From DATFTE01 sp963840665 (GTDB lineage Bacteria > Acidobacteriota > Terriglobia > Terriglobales > Acidobacteriaceae), in contig CAWIZO010000011.1 in assembly GCA_963840665.1 (NCBI GenBank), positions 62,001-126,000 on the forward strand: DNA of 64,000 nucleotides. The letters are read 5' to 3'. The translations under genes were made by a program, and so were the position numbers. Below are positions 36,428 to 45,612 of this stretch, one piece after another; position 1 is the stretch's first letter, and the number at the start of each line of letters is the position of its first letter. The notes below the pieces were generated by a model that was given only the letters and a program-made list of their open reading frames with translations, was not told the DNA's origin and made no database searches.

Positions 36428-36769
36428 ATGACAGTCACTTCAGGCAGCAACCTCGAGATCTCAGTCGATCAAGTGGGAGACCACGCCATCGTTCGCCCGA
36501 GCGGCCGAATCAATATCGATTCCTCGCCAGACCTTCGCGATTGCCTACTAGCTATCCTGTCCGCGGAACCATTACCTCGTGCGATCACCGTTGATTTAGC
36601 AGGTGTTCCTTACATTGAGACATCGGGAATCGCCACATTGATCGAAGCTCTCAGAATGGCTCGCCACCACCAGACAACATTTTGCGTGCAGGGACTCAGC
36701 GGCCCTGTGCTCCGGTTGTTCGAAGTTACCGGAACGCTCACCCTGTTCGAAGCCGGCAATTGCGGATAG
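36428..36769 (+). CDS. STAS-domain protein (MlaB/anti-sigma antagonist type)
   Basis: A 113-residue single STAS domain: VGDHAIVRPSGRINIDSSPD, then AITVDLAGVPYIETSGIATL with the Ser of the ETSG loop at the place phosphorylated in SpoIIAA-type proteins, and a C-terminal helix (VLRLFEVTGTL). In Mla systems a STAS protein (MlaB) binds the ATPase and controls complex assembly. This gene directly precedes the MlaE-, MlaF- and MlaD-like genes, so that role is favoured over a partner-switching role. The ATG at 36428 starts right at the domain; the longer frame from 36341 adds residues unlike the family. Confidence 0.85.
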   Translation: MTVTSGSNLEISVDQVGDHAIVRPSGRINIDSSPDLRDCLLAILSAEPLPRAITVDLAGVPYIETSGIATLIEALRMARHHQTTFCVQGLSGPVLRLFEVTGTLTLFEAGNCG

Positions 36770-36780
36770 AAAGCATCCTC

Positions 36781-37584
36781 ATGACCAATGTTCTCGAAAG
36801 CGTGGGCGAAAGGACGATCGAGCATCTCGACTACGTCGGAAGTCTGAATATTCAGCTTTGGGCCACCTTGCGGGCCATGGGGCAAGCGCTGCCCTTTGTA
36901 GGAAATCGATACCGTTGGCGGGCTACCGTGAGGCAAATGCTGGAAATCGGCGTTGACGCACTGCCCATGGTTTCTGTGATAGCCATCTGTACCGGGTTCA
37001 TCCTCGCGATGCAGGGAGCGTCTGAACTGCGCCGCTTTGGAGCGATGCAATATGTCGTTGACCTGGTCGCCGTCGGCTTTACGCGCGAACTAGGACCGCT
37101 GCTCACCGCGATTGCGGTTAGCGGACGATCCGGTTCGGCGTTCGCGGCTGAAATCGGGACCATGAAGGTCACCGAGGAACTCGATTCCCTCCGCGTCATG
37201 GCGTTGGAACCGGTGGAGTTTGTGCTCGCACCCAAGTATCTGGCAGCTTTGATTTCGGTTCCGTGCCTTAGCATCATCTCGAATTTCTTCGGCATTGTGG
37301 CCGGTGGTTTGTTCATGCTCTTCAGCACTCGCCTGGCCCCACTGTTGTATGTCCACTATGTGTTCAATTCGATTACCTTGCGTGACGTGATCGCCGGATT
37401 GATCAAGAGCGTGGTGTTCGCAACCATCATTGCTCACGTTGGATGCCTGGAAGGGTTTCGTGTCCGCGGAGGTCCCGATGCGGTAGGGCGTTCCACTACA
37501 AGTGCTGTGGTGAAGTCAACATTCCTCGTCATTATTGCGGATGCGGTGTTCACCACTATCTTTTATTTCACGGTGAAGCTCTGA
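36781..37584 (+). CDS. mlaE: MlaE/YrbE-family ABC transporter permease
   Basis: A 267-residue permease of the Mla/MCE phospholipid transporter family. Five to six hydrophobic segments surround the signature region FGAMQYVVDLVAVGFTRELG, PLLTAIAVSGRSGSAFAAEI and the coupling-helix part GTMKVTEELDSLRVM. It sits in the inner membrane and carries lipids together with the MlaF-type ATPase and the MCE protein encoded next. It follows the STAS gene by 11 bp, and its stop codon overlaps the next start (TGATG), indicating translational coupling. Confidence 0.93.
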   Translation: MTNVLESVGERTIEHLDYVGSLNIQLWATLRAMGQALPFVGNRYRWRATVRQMLEIGVDALPMVSVIAICTGFILAMQGASELRRFGAMQYVVDLVAVGFTRELGPLLTAIAVSGRSGSAFAAEIGTMKVTEELDSLRVMALEPVEFVLAPKYLAALISVPCLSIISNFFGIVAGGLFMLFSTRLAPLLYVHYVFNSITLRDVIAGLIKSVVFATIIAHVGCLEGFRVRGGPDAVGRSTTSAVVKSTFLVIIADAVFTTIFYFTVKL

Positions 37585-38387
37585 TGCCCATCATCTCGGT
37601 TCGTGATCTCGTGGTGGAATACGACGGCCGCCGAGTGCTGAATGGCGTGAATCTCGACATCGAGCATGGGGAAACGATGGTGTTGTTGGGTGGCAGCGGT
37701 TCCGGAAAAAGCACCTTGTTGCGCCAGATCATCGGACTGGAACGGCCTAAGTCAGGCAGCGTCCACATCAAGGGTGTCGATATCACGCATTGCTCACAGT
37801 CCGACCTGAAGAAGGTTCACCTATCGATCGGCGTGGCCTTTCAAAGCGCGGCTTTGTTTAACTCGCTGACAGTCGAAGATAACGTGGCTTTGCCACTGCG
37901 TGAACACACACGGCTTGCACCCTCGATCATCGACCTCGTGGTGTGGATGAAGCTGGCCGCAGTCGGTCTCGCGGAGTTTGGCAAGTTACTTCCCACGGAA
38001 CTCTCGGGTGGAATGAAGAAGCGCGCGGCCGTAGCACGCGCACTCGCGCTGGGTCCTGAGATCCTGGTGCTCGATGAACCATCGGCTGGCCTTGATCCTA
38101 TCGTCGCTGCGGAACTCGATGAATTGATTCTGCTCCTCAAGGAAGTCTTACAAATGACGGTCATCGTCGTTACCCACGAACTCCCAAGCGCGTTTCGCAT
38201 CGCCGACCGTATCGCCATGCTGTATCAGGGCTCGTTCAGCTCGGTCGGTACGAAAGAGGAAATCAAGGCAAGCCAGAATCCGCAGGTGCGGCAGTTTCTT
38301 GATCGAATTCCCGAAAACATAGCGAAGACGCCCGCCGTAGCGGCGTACTTCGAAAAATATATGCGGTCCGAGGAGACATACCGGTGA
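37584..38387 (+). CDS. mlaF: MlaF-type ABC transporter ATPase
   Basis: A 267-residue ABC ATPase. Walker A is GGSGSGKST, the Q-loop lies at AFQSAALFNSLT, the signature is ELSGGMKKRAAVARAL, Walker B is ILVLDEPSAGLD and the H-loop is VIVVTHEL. The GMKKR variant of the signature and the C-terminal tail (GTKEEIKASQNPQVRQFL) are typical of the Mla branch. It energises phospholipid movement by the MlaE-type permease. The ATG overlaps the permease stop by one base, and the gene ends in GTGA, overlapping the MCE gene start by 4 bases. Confidence 0.94.
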   Translation: MPIISVRDLVVEYDGRRVLNGVNLDIEHGETMVLLGGSGSGKSTLLRQIIGLERPKSGSVHIKGVDITHCSQSDLKKVHLSIGVAFQSAALFNSLTVEDNVALPLREHTRLAPSIIDLVVWMKLAAVGLAEFGKLLPTELSGGMKKRAAVARALALGPEILVLDEPSAGLDPIVAAELDELILLLKEVLQMTVIVVTHELPSAFRIADRIAMLYQGSFSSVGTKEEIKASQNPQVRQFLDRIPENIAKTPAVAAYFEKYMRSEETYR

Positions 38388-39307
38388 GCACAGAATCGAA
38401 AGTCGGAGCCTTCGTCCTGGGATGCTTCTCGATCCTGGCATTCGCAGTCATCTACCTTATTAATGCGCAGTTCGGTGCGCACACGGTTCCATACCGGACA
38501 TATCTTCGTTACGCCGGCGGGCTGCAGCCAGGTGCCCAGGTGCTGTTTGGTGGAATCAATGTGGGACAAATAAAAGCGGTGCGTCCCTGGGCGTCAGATC
38601 CAACCAAGATCGAAATTCTGGTGGGCGTGAAGGAAAACACTCCGCTAAACGAAAAGTCGGTGGCCAAACTGGGGCTCGTGAGTGTCATGAGTGGCGCGGC
38701 ACTCTCCATCACGACGGGCAGTAACGATGCAAAGCGACTGCTCCCAGGGGCCATTATTCCGTCACAGGAAGCTGCCAGCCTGGACGAGATAGCCGGCAAG
38801 ATGGCCGTCGTGGCGGACAACGCCAACGGTTTGATTACGCAGGCGCGGGGAGAACTCGATGGGATCAGCGGAGATGCGCGCAGCCTGCTTGCCAACCTGA
38901 ATGCGGTGACGGGAAAACCCAATCAACGCAAGATCCAAGACGTGCTGGATAACGTCAATGGAATGCTCGCGACCGAGCGGCCAAAGATCGACCGTCTTAC
39001 CGATCAGTTGAATGCACTGAGCCAGCACGCCGATGAAACCATTCAAAACGTGAATGGCACTGTCAGCGATGTCCGCGAGCCAGTCCGCACAGATCTAGCC
39101 GAACTGCAGAACACTTTGCTCCAAGCCAAGCAACTGCTGTCTGACATGCAGGTACTAGTGAGGGCCAACAATTACAAGATTGATGACACGATCGACAATC
39201 TGCGGACGGCAACCGAGAACCTCGACCAATTGACCGAATCGGTGAAAGAGCGGCCGTGGAGTCTGATTCGGATCAAACAGCCCGAAGATAGGAAGGTGCC
39301 GAAATGA
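38384..39307 (+). CDS. mlaD: MCE-domain substrate-binding protein (MlaD-like)
   Basis: A 307-residue protein with an N-terminal membrane anchor (AFVLGCFSILAFAVIYLI), one MCE domain (about residues 40-115; YAGGLQPGAQVLFGGINVGQ and LGLVSVMSGAALSITTG) and a long helical periplasmic tail rich in Asn, Leu and Thr (about 140-290). It is longer than E. coli MlaD, and the extra helix resembles those of PqiB- or Mce-type tunnel proteins that span part of the periplasm. It should form a hexameric ring on the permease. The GTG start overlaps the ATPase stop, and the gene's end overlaps the lipoprotein gene start. Confidence 0.9.
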   Translation: MSTESKVGAFVLGCFSILAFAVIYLINAQFGAHTVPYRTYLRYAGGLQPGAQVLFGGINVGQIKAVRPWASDPTKIEILVGVKENTPLNEKSVAKLGLVSVMSGAALSITTGSNDAKRLLPGAIIPSQEAASLDEIAGKMAVVADNANGLITQARGELDGISGDARSLLANLNAVTGKPNQRKIQDVLDNVNGMLATERPKIDRLTDQLNALSQHADETIQNVNGTVSDVREPVRTDLAELQNTLLQAKQLLSDMQVLVRANNYKIDDTIDNLRTATENLDQLTESVKERPWSLIRIKQPEDRKVPK

Positions 39308-39996
39308 TGCGATCAAGTGAAGGAAGTGGTGTCCTCACCGGTTTCGGCGCGCCGCGCCGTCGGGTGAGTACGAGAAGAACCGTGACGACGGTTGTATTGT
39401 GTCTCGCGGCGCTGGTAGTCTTGGTTGGTTGTGGCAGAGTGCGGTATCCCCAGTACTACACCCTGAATCTGCCGGCGCCGCCAGATCCGCCTGCTTCAGA
39501 AAGCACCCATGCTACTTTGGCGATCCGCGAATTCAGCGCGCCCACCTATCTTCGACAGGGTGCCATCGCCTATAAGACGTCGCCGGAACAAATCGCATTT
39601 TATGCTTACCATCGCTGGGCGACTGACCCACGCGAGGTCGTTACCAACGCGGTGATTGATCGTCTTCGTGCCAGCGCAGCGTTTGCGCAAGTGAAACCCT
39701 ACGACGGACGCTCCGACGCCAGCTATGTACTTAGCGGACGATTGGAAAAGCTCGACGAGGTTGACTACGAGGGTGGTGTCAAAGTCGAGGTTGCTCTGTC
39801 TGCGCAGATGACAAGCATCGCCACTGGTGTGACCGTGTGGACCAACGCCGTTTCAGAGGTAGGAGAAGTCAACAGGCGCGATGTCCCAGCGGTGGTTTCT
39901 GAAATGAACGGCACGATGGAAAAAGCGATCGAAAAGCTGCTGACTCCAATGCCTGCGGATGCGGCAACTGGCTCCACGGCAGCAAAGCGAAACTAA
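39304..39996 (+). CDS. ABC-type transport auxiliary lipoprotein (PqiC-like)
   Basis: A 230-residue lipoprotein. After a positively charged start comes a hydrophobic segment ending in the lipobox VVLVGC. The mature domain matches the ABC_trans_aux family: YPQYYTLNLPAPPDPP, APTYLRQGAIAYKTSPEQIA, FYAYHRWATDPREVVTNAV and ASYVLSGRLEKLDEVDYEGG. In the Pqi system such a lipoprotein completes the periplasm-spanning lipid tunnel at the outer membrane. The ATG overlaps the MCE gene by 4 bases, making it the last gene of the STAS-E-F-D unit. Confidence 0.87.
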   Translation: MMRSSEGSGVLTGFGAPRRRVSTRRTVTTVVLCLAALVVLVGCGRVRYPQYYTLNLPAPPDPPASESTHATLAIREFSAPTYLRQGAIAYKTSPEQIAFYAYHRWATDPREVVTNAVIDRLRASAAFAQVKPYDGRSDASYVLSGRLEKLDEVDYEGGVKVEVALSAQMTSIATGVTVWTNAVSEVGEVNRRDVPAVVSEMNGTMEKAIEKLLTPMPADAATGSTAAKRN

Positions 39997-40113
39997 ATAG
40001 GCAAGTCCGGCGAATCGAACGTGGAGGCACTGTGCTTCAAGTTGCGTCACCAGTCTCCGGGAGTCTTATCTCTACTTGTTCCTCGGTGTCGCTATTGATT
40101 GAAGGAGTTTGTA

Positions 40114-40296
40114 GTGAGCTGGCTCATACGCCATGTGTTCGGTTCTCACGTGAGTGGGTGGCCCTGGCTAGCAATAGTCATCTTGCTCTCATTCGCATTG
40201 GGCGTTGCGCTATTAAAGCTTGTGTTCTGGCTCCTTACACGCGAACGCAACGTAGACGAGATCGAGAAGGAGTATTGGCGCATCCATGGAGGATAA
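40114..40296 (+). CDS. Small single-span membrane protein (60 aa)
   Basis: The GTG at 40114 follows GAAGGAG with 6-base spacing. The 60-residue product has one strongly hydrophobic helix (WPWLAIVILLSFALGVALL) and a charged C-terminal tail (RERNVDEIEKEYWRIHGG). It lies 118 bp after the MCE operon on the same strand. No family was recognised; it may be an accessory membrane peptide of the transporter. Confidence 0.55.
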   Translation: MSWLIRHVFGSHVSGWPWLAIVILLSFALGVALLKLVFWLLTRERNVDEIEKEYWRIHGG

Positions 40297-40406
40297 AGCG
40301 AGCCTATCGTGCGGAAATGCAAGAGCAGCGCACACAAAAGGCGTCCCGCAGGAGCCGTTGCATGCGAGAGGCCTCATTGTCGGGAAATGCCTTCAGATGG
40401 GATTGA

Positions 40407-40943
40407 CTATGGATTGATTAGCGGCACTTGCGCCATTTCCACGTCGATCGCCAGACCCAGGCGCCAGTCGAGTTGATAAAACAATGCGGTTTCCCTGCCG
40501 GAGAGTGCTCTACGGAACGCAGGTATGTATTTCAGTCTCAGCTGCATGATTGACTGATCAACCTCACCGCGCTTGCGAATGTAATTCTCGGCTTGCTCAC
40601 CCGTCATGCTGCTGTAGTTTTCGGAATAGTCGTTCAGCAGGGCGATTTTCGTGTCGTAGATTTTAGAGAGGTCGCCGGCATATTGATCGTAAACTGGCCA
40701 AAACTTCTCTGCTTCAGCATCGGTTAACCCCATATTTTCTGCGATGATCTGCTTCTTCTGGGATCTCACGTCCTTCCGCAGAAGATCAATGAAGTCATCA
40801 GGGCTTGGTTGGGAGGCGTCGTTTGCGGTCGAGCTTTTGGCTGCGTCCTTCTTGGCCGGCGACGAATTCTGCGCCAATGCCAAATTTGTCGCTGCGAATG
40901 CGACGAACATCAGAGTGATCACGAGAAATTTCTTTTGGTTCAC
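40407..40943 (-). CDS. Periplasmic helical protein, Spy/CpxP-like in character
   Basis: A 178-residue exported protein from the GTG at 40943 (GAAGGAAGGAAC upstream). The signal peptide (FLVITLMFVAFAATNLALAQ) is followed by a charged, mostly helical mature region with MGLTDAEAEKFWPVYDQYAG, a motif found in periplasmic LTxxEAxxFWPxYxxY proteins of many Gram-negatives. Shape and charge suggest a chaperone-like or metal/stress-responsive protein similar to Spy, but the LTxxQ hallmarks of Spy are not clear. It is divergent from the efflux operon, and the two share a 420-bp control region. Confidence 0.65.
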   Translation of the reverse strand: MNQKKFLVITLMFVAFAATNLALAQNSSPAKKDAAKSSTANDASQPSPDDFIDLLRKDVRSQKKQIIAENMGLTDAEAEKFWPVYDQYAGDLSKIYDTKIALLNDYSENYSSMTGEQAENYIRKRGEVDQSIMQLRLKYIPAFRRALSGRETALFYQLDWRLGLAIDVEMAQVPLINP

Positions 40944-40978
40944 GGGTTCCTTCCTTCACAACGAAACTAGAGTTTGGG

Positions 40979-40994
40979 CGCACGAGTGCTGCCC
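40979..40994 (-). promoter_or_regulatory. Weak sigma54-like element for the periplasmic helical protein
   Basis: The minus strand reads GGGCAGCACTCGTGCG: GG and GC are in phase, but TTGC is GTGC and the flanks are poor. Predicted start is near 40968, 25 bases before the GTG. Confidence 0.3.
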
Positions 40995-41159
40995 GTAATT
41001 GTCGACAGCGTGAACTCTCCAGCATGCAAGGTTCCAAGCGAGCGATTTCGTGTATCTCTCAACCGAAGCAGTCTCGAATGCTCGCTGCGGACGTTCAACC
41101 GCTGCCGGGCCGGAATTCCGACAAATCCAACTCGCTAGGCAGAGCCCAGTGGCACACGG

Positions 41160-41177
41160 TGTCAAGTGTCAGTGACA
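41160..41177. promoter_or_regulatory. Putative enhancer cluster TGTCA-AG-TGTCA-G-TGACA
   Basis: Three half-sites in 18 bp (41160-41164, 41167-41171 and 41173-41177). They lie about 145 bp upstream of the predicted sigma54 start of the efflux operon and about 200 bp from the weaker element of the divergent gene, so the site could serve both. Confidence 0.55.
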
Positions 41178-41288
41178 TGGCGCGTTATGGAACTGCAGTG
41201 GGCCATCGGCTTTTTCAACAAGAAGGACCATTTTGTCCGGATTGCGAGCGAACCCGCGATTCGCGTTGCAATTGTTCGTTATCGTGAG

Positions 41289-41304
41289 TGGAACTGCAGT
41301 TGCT
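41289..41304 (+). promoter_or_regulatory. Sigma54 (-24/-12) promoter of the efflux-rib operon
   Basis: TGGAACTGCAGTTGCT matches the consensus in TGG, TTGCT and phase. Predicted start is near 41314, about 52 bases before the ATG at 41366, so the longer frame beginning at 41288 is not the coding start. Confidence 0.68.
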
Positions 41305-41365
41305 CCAATTGAGCCGTGAGTACTCGAACGCTTCGAGATCTCTTAATGCTCAAGGAGCAAGTTTA

Positions 41366-42577
41366 ATGTCCACCTCACCAGTGTCCACTGGATCCGCGAC
41401 ACCAGTAGCGAAACCGGTGCCTCCCAAGACCGATACAGATCAGGCAGTTCCTCGCCGAGGTTCCAGGTGGCAGAGCTACATAACGCCTGTTCTAGTGGTG
41501 ATTCTCGCATTGGCCGTTCTAATCACCATCACACGTAACTGGAATGCGTGGGAAGGTGGCAAGGTCGAACAGGTCACGGATGATGCTTACGTTCGCGGCG
41601 ACCTTACTCCGCTCAGCACCAAAGTGTCAGGCATCGTGCGCTCTGTGGATGTGGCTGACTACCAACAGGTGCACAAGGGCGATCTCCTGATCGAATTGCA
41701 GGACGATGACTATCAGGCGCAGGTTGATCAAGCCAAAGCGGCAGTTGAGGCTGCGCGTGACGGCATTAGGGAAAATCTTCGCCAACGTCAGTTACAGGAT
41801 GTGCGCATAGACAAAGCGCTGGCCGGTATCGATCAGGCAAAAGCGCAGATTGCAGCTGCCGAAGCTGGCAAGGAAGCTGTCCAGGCTGAGTTGACTCGTG
41901 CTCGCTCTGAACGCAAACGCCAGGAGGGTCTGTATGGGGTTCACTCGACGACCGAGCAGAACCTCGAGGCCGCCGTCGCCGCGGAAGAAAACCTGTCAGC
42001 TCAGTTCACCAGCCGTGATGCCGACCTCAATCAGGCTCGAACGATGTTGCGCAGTAGCGAACTCGCGGCCGAAGGGGAGCGCCGCAGCAAAGCCGTCCTC
42101 GAATCCGAGGAGACGCAACTTCAGGCCGATTTGCGCGCGAAACAGGCGAGCCTGACTTCAGTTCAAGTGAATCTCGGCTACACCAAAATTTACGCCCCAG
42201 GCGACGGGACTGTGGGCGAACGGCAAGTTCGCCCAGGACAGCTCGTCTCTCCCGGCACGCAGGTGATCTCGTTCGTTGCTCTCACAAAATGGGTGCAGGC
42301 AAACTTCCGCGAAACTCAGTTGACCAACGTGAAAGTCGGTGACCCTGCCGAACTTCGCATTGACGAATATCCCGGGCAAGTCATTCGCGGCAAAGTGGTC
42401 GAGATCGCACCCGCTAGCGGGTCACAATTCGCTTTGCTGCCTCCCGACAATGCCACTGGCAACTTCACAAAAGTCGTACAGCGCGTTCCGGTAAAGATCG
42501 CACTCGACGATTCAACCTTCGCGACGAAACTGCGTCCCGGAATCTCGGTGATTGCAACTGTCCGCACGACACGGTGA
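41366..42577 (+). CDS. HlyD/EmrA-family membrane fusion protein
   Basis: A 403-residue periplasmic adaptor. One membrane helix (TPVLVVILALAVLITI) anchors it; then come VTDDAYVRGDLTPLSTKVSG, the lipoyl half-motifs (VHKGDLLIELQDDDYQAQVD), a coiled-coil hairpin (about residues 105-240) and the closing beta domain (YTKIYAPGDGTVGERQVRPG, WVQANFRETQLTNVKVGD). These are EmrA hallmarks. It bridges the MFS pump and the TolC-type channel encoded next. AAGGAG lies 8 bases before the ATG at 41366. It is the first gene of a six-gene, tightly packed operon. Confidence 0.93.
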   Translation: MSTSPVSTGSATPVAKPVPPKTDTDQAVPRRGSRWQSYITPVLVVILALAVLITITRNWNAWEGGKVEQVTDDAYVRGDLTPLSTKVSGIVRSVDVADYQQVHKGDLLIELQDDDYQAQVDQAKAAVEAARDGIRENLRQRQLQDVRIDKALAGIDQAKAQIAAAEAGKEAVQAELTRARSERKRQEGLYGVHSTTEQNLEAAVAAEENLSAQFTSRDADLNQARTMLRSSELAAEGERRSKAVLESEETQLQADLRAKQASLTSVQVNLGYTKIYAPGDGTVGERQVRPGQLVSPGTQVISFVALTKWVQANFRETQLTNVKVGDPAELRIDEYPGQVIRGKVVEIAPASGSQFALLPPDNATGNFTKVVQRVPVKIALDDSTFATKLRPGISVIATVRTTR

Positions 42578-42587
42578 GCTACAGCAT

Positions 42588-44262
42588 ATGGCAGCTTCGA
42601 GCATCACAATTCGCCCGTCTCCGATAGATATCGCACGCGCTGCCGCCGCCGCGATTCCAGCAGAGGTTTCAACCAAACCACTGTTGGGGATTCTGGGCGT
42701 AGTTACGGGTGCAGGAGTTGTCACGCTCACCAGTCGCATGATCTCGCTCGGCTTGCCTGATTTCAAAGGCCTCCATGGATTTGGATATGACGAGGGCGCG
42801 TGGATTGGAACTGCCTTCGATATCGGCCTGATGTTTATCGGCCCGTTCACGGTGTACCTCGGAGGTCTGATGGGGCCGCGGCGCATCTTGCTCACAGCTG
42901 CCGCGCTCTTCACTATGCTGTTTATCTTCTTGCCTCTCGTGCATAGCTACAGCCTGGTGATTGCAATGGTGCTTCTGGGTGGCCTGACCTCGGGCACGTT
43001 CTATCCACTCACACTTACGTTCGCGCTTCGTAACATTCCGCTTCGATACCTTCCATTCACAATTGCCTTGTACGCAACCTTCGTGGACGGAGCGGTGAAC
43101 ATCGCCCCTTCGCTCTACGGCTGGTACAGAGACCATCTCTCTTCGAATTGGATGTTTTGGAATTCGGCGGTCATCACGCCCCTGATGATGATTTGTATTT
43201 ATTACGGGATACCTAAGGCCAGCTCGGCGAAGAAATCCGGGAAAGCACCGAGCTTCGCAGGATTTTTGTATGCCAGCGCGGGCCTCGCTATGTTGCTGGC
43301 CGCTTGCGAACAGGGTGAAAGGCTTGACTGGTGGCGCTCGGGAGTATTCACCGCGTTGTTCGTCGCCGGGACGTTCTTCGTGCTGTGCGCGCTGGTTCGG
43401 AGGCTGCGCGGTCCCAATCCTCTGGTGGCGCTGCCTTATCTGCTGAAGTGGAACACCATTCTGCTGGGATCCCTGCTCTTCTGGTTCCGCTTCACGCTTT
43501 GCACAACCATTATTCTGGTCCCGCAGTCGCTGGCCATCCGCGGGTTCGAACCCGACCAGATTGGACCTGCGATCATCTGGAGCGCCGTCCCACTTATCCC
43601 CCTCGCTTTCACGGCTGCGCTTCTGTTGCTGCGCAAATTTGATTCCCGTCTACTCCTGGCCATCGGCCTTGCCTGTACTGCGTTTGCTGCATGGTTGAAT
43701 TCTCAGTACAGCAGTACGTGGGCGGCCCAGAGACTTCTACCGCACTGAGTTGCTCACGGGCACCGGGCAGGGATTCGCTTTCATCGGACTTGTCGGCTGC
43801 ATCGTGCTGCAAGCAATCTTCGCGGGGGCTTTGGCCAAACCTGAGTGGGTCCTGAGCTTTTCGGCTTTCTTTCACACCATCCGTATATTCGGCGGCACCG
43901 CCGGCGCCATCTACATGGGCCACTTCATAGCTCAGAGGGAGAAGCTTCACTCGAACCTATTGGGACTCCACGTCAGCAGTGGGAACTGGGTCACTGATCA
44001 GAACATTCATGCGATGACGGCGGGTCTCTACGCCAAGTCGTCTGGCATCTCCGCCGCAGGAGCGCGTGCCGTCGATCTGATTGCGGCCCGACTGCGTCTG
44101 CAGGCCTACAGTTTGAGCATTCTCGACGGGTTCCAACTGATCGCATGGAGTTGCGCATGCGCATTGATCCTTGTCGCTTTGCTGCGCAGGTCTCCTTTCA
44201 ACTACGGCGAACTCAGCAACATGCAACAGATTCCCGCCGCCCACAAGGAGTCGAATCAATGA
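42588..44262 (+). pseudogene. EmrB/DHA2-type MFS efflux transporter, broken by a frameshift near 43731
   Basis: A drug:proton antiporter-like permease of about 557 residues when the two frames are joined. The first frame covers about eleven membrane helices (VVTGAGVVTLTSRMISLGLP, GAWIGTAFDIGLMFIGPF, LLGGLTSGTFYPLTLTF) and ends at 43748 with an off-family tail. The second frame continues with DFYRTELLTGTGQGFAF, AIFAGALAKPEWVLSFSAFF and two or three further helices. One extra base in CCCAGAGAC (43727-43733) explains the break. The ATG at 42588 is 11 bp after the adaptor gene. Its end overlaps the TolC-type start (ATGA). If the break is real the pump is dead. Confidence 0.85.
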
Positions 44263-45612
44263 AACGCAATGCCGCACTCTTCCTGCTAATGGCGATGGCC
44301 GCCTGTACTGCGGCGGCCCAGAACGCAGGTAACACCGCACCGCCGCGCCACATTACATTGCAGCAAGCTGTTCAGTTGGCGCTGAAGCACAACCACGATA
44401 TTCGCATTGCCGGGTACACGGTCGATGAGAAACAGCAGGCGAAGCAAGTCGCGAAGAGTTCATATTTCCCGTCGATACGGAATGACAGCAGCTTTCTGCA
44501 TGTGACGGATACACAGTTGATTCAGATCAAGTCCGGTAGTCTCGGCACCGTCGCGGGAACGCGCGATTCCATCTGGAGACGCGACCATCAATCAGGGAGG
44601 CAAGAACTTTACGACCAGCGGAACCCAGATCACCCAGCCGTTGACAACGCTGCTAAAGATCAAACGCGAAAACGATGTGGCCCAAGCCGAGGTAAAAGTC
44701 TCGCGCGAGAAGGCACAGCTTACCGGAAACGATGTAGCGCTCGCGGTCCATCAGGTCTACTACAGCATTCTGATCGCACAGGCGCACCGAAGCGCTACCG
44801 AGGCGCGCATAAAAGCCTCTGAAGACCTTCAAAGCGAGCGCGTAGAGCAGGTAAAGTTCGGCAGCGCGCTAGATCAGGAGTTGATCGACAGCCGCGCACA
44901 ATCGCTGCAAGCCAAGCAAGAAATACTGACTACCGACCTTCAGTTGTCAGACCTACAGCTGAAGCTCAACGACTTGACAGGCTTGCCACTAACCACCGCC
45001 CTGGATCTGGATCCTGCTGTTGCTGAATTTCAGGACACTTGCCCGCGCGAGCAATGTGTTAGCGCTGCCACGGCCTCACATCCGGAAATCCTTGCGGCTC
45101 GTGCTGAGGTGCAGAAAGCTGAGGCCGCCGTCCGTTTGGCAAAGACAGATATGTGGGTCCCCGATGTTGAGGCCTTCGCCCGCTACAGCTACCAGGAAAA
45201 TGTCCCGTTCTTAGCGCGCAACTTCGGTACCTTTGGTGTTCACTTCGGCTATGACGTCTTCGACTCTGGTCGCAAGAAGGCCCAAGTCAACGTACGTCAG
45301 GCGCAGTTGTCTCAAGCGAAAGAGAACCTGGCGAAGCTGACGGATGAGGTCGAGGTCTCGGTCCAAACAGCGTACAACAAGCTGCAAAGGACGCAGCAGA
45401 TGTTGAAGGTGTCGGAAGAAGTCCTCTCTCTGCGTACGGAGTCGAATCGTGTGCGTCAGCAGGAACTCCTACGAGGAGCGGCGCTGAACTCGCAGGCGGA
45501 TACCGCAACAGCTCAGGAATACGATGCCAAGGCGCTCCTCCTCCAGTCACAGCTCGACTACTTCGAGGCCCATGACGAGATTATCCATGCGATGGGAGGC
45601 ACACTCGAATGA
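44259..45612 (+). pseudogene. TolC-like outer membrane efflux protein, broken by a frameshift near 44563
   Basis: Joined, the two frames give an outer-membrane factor of about 450 residues. A signal peptide (LFLLMAMAACTAAAQ) and HITLQQAVQLALKHNHDIRI are in the first frame, up to SGSLGTVAGT. The second frame continues with IPSGDATINQGGKNFTTSGT, the coiled-coil repeat LAVHQVYYSILIAQAHRSAT and the second structural repeat (HPEILAARAEVQKAEAAVRL). One extra base in the ACGCGCGATT stretch (44560-44568) explains the change. AAGGAG lies 8 bases before the ATG at 44259. It completes the tripartite pump; its end overlaps the ribA start. Confidence 0.85.

Noticed and set aside
41288..41365. Longer start for the HlyD-type gene at 41288
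   Set aside because: It would overlap the sigma54 -24/-12 element, and ATG 41366 has an ideal AAGGAG.
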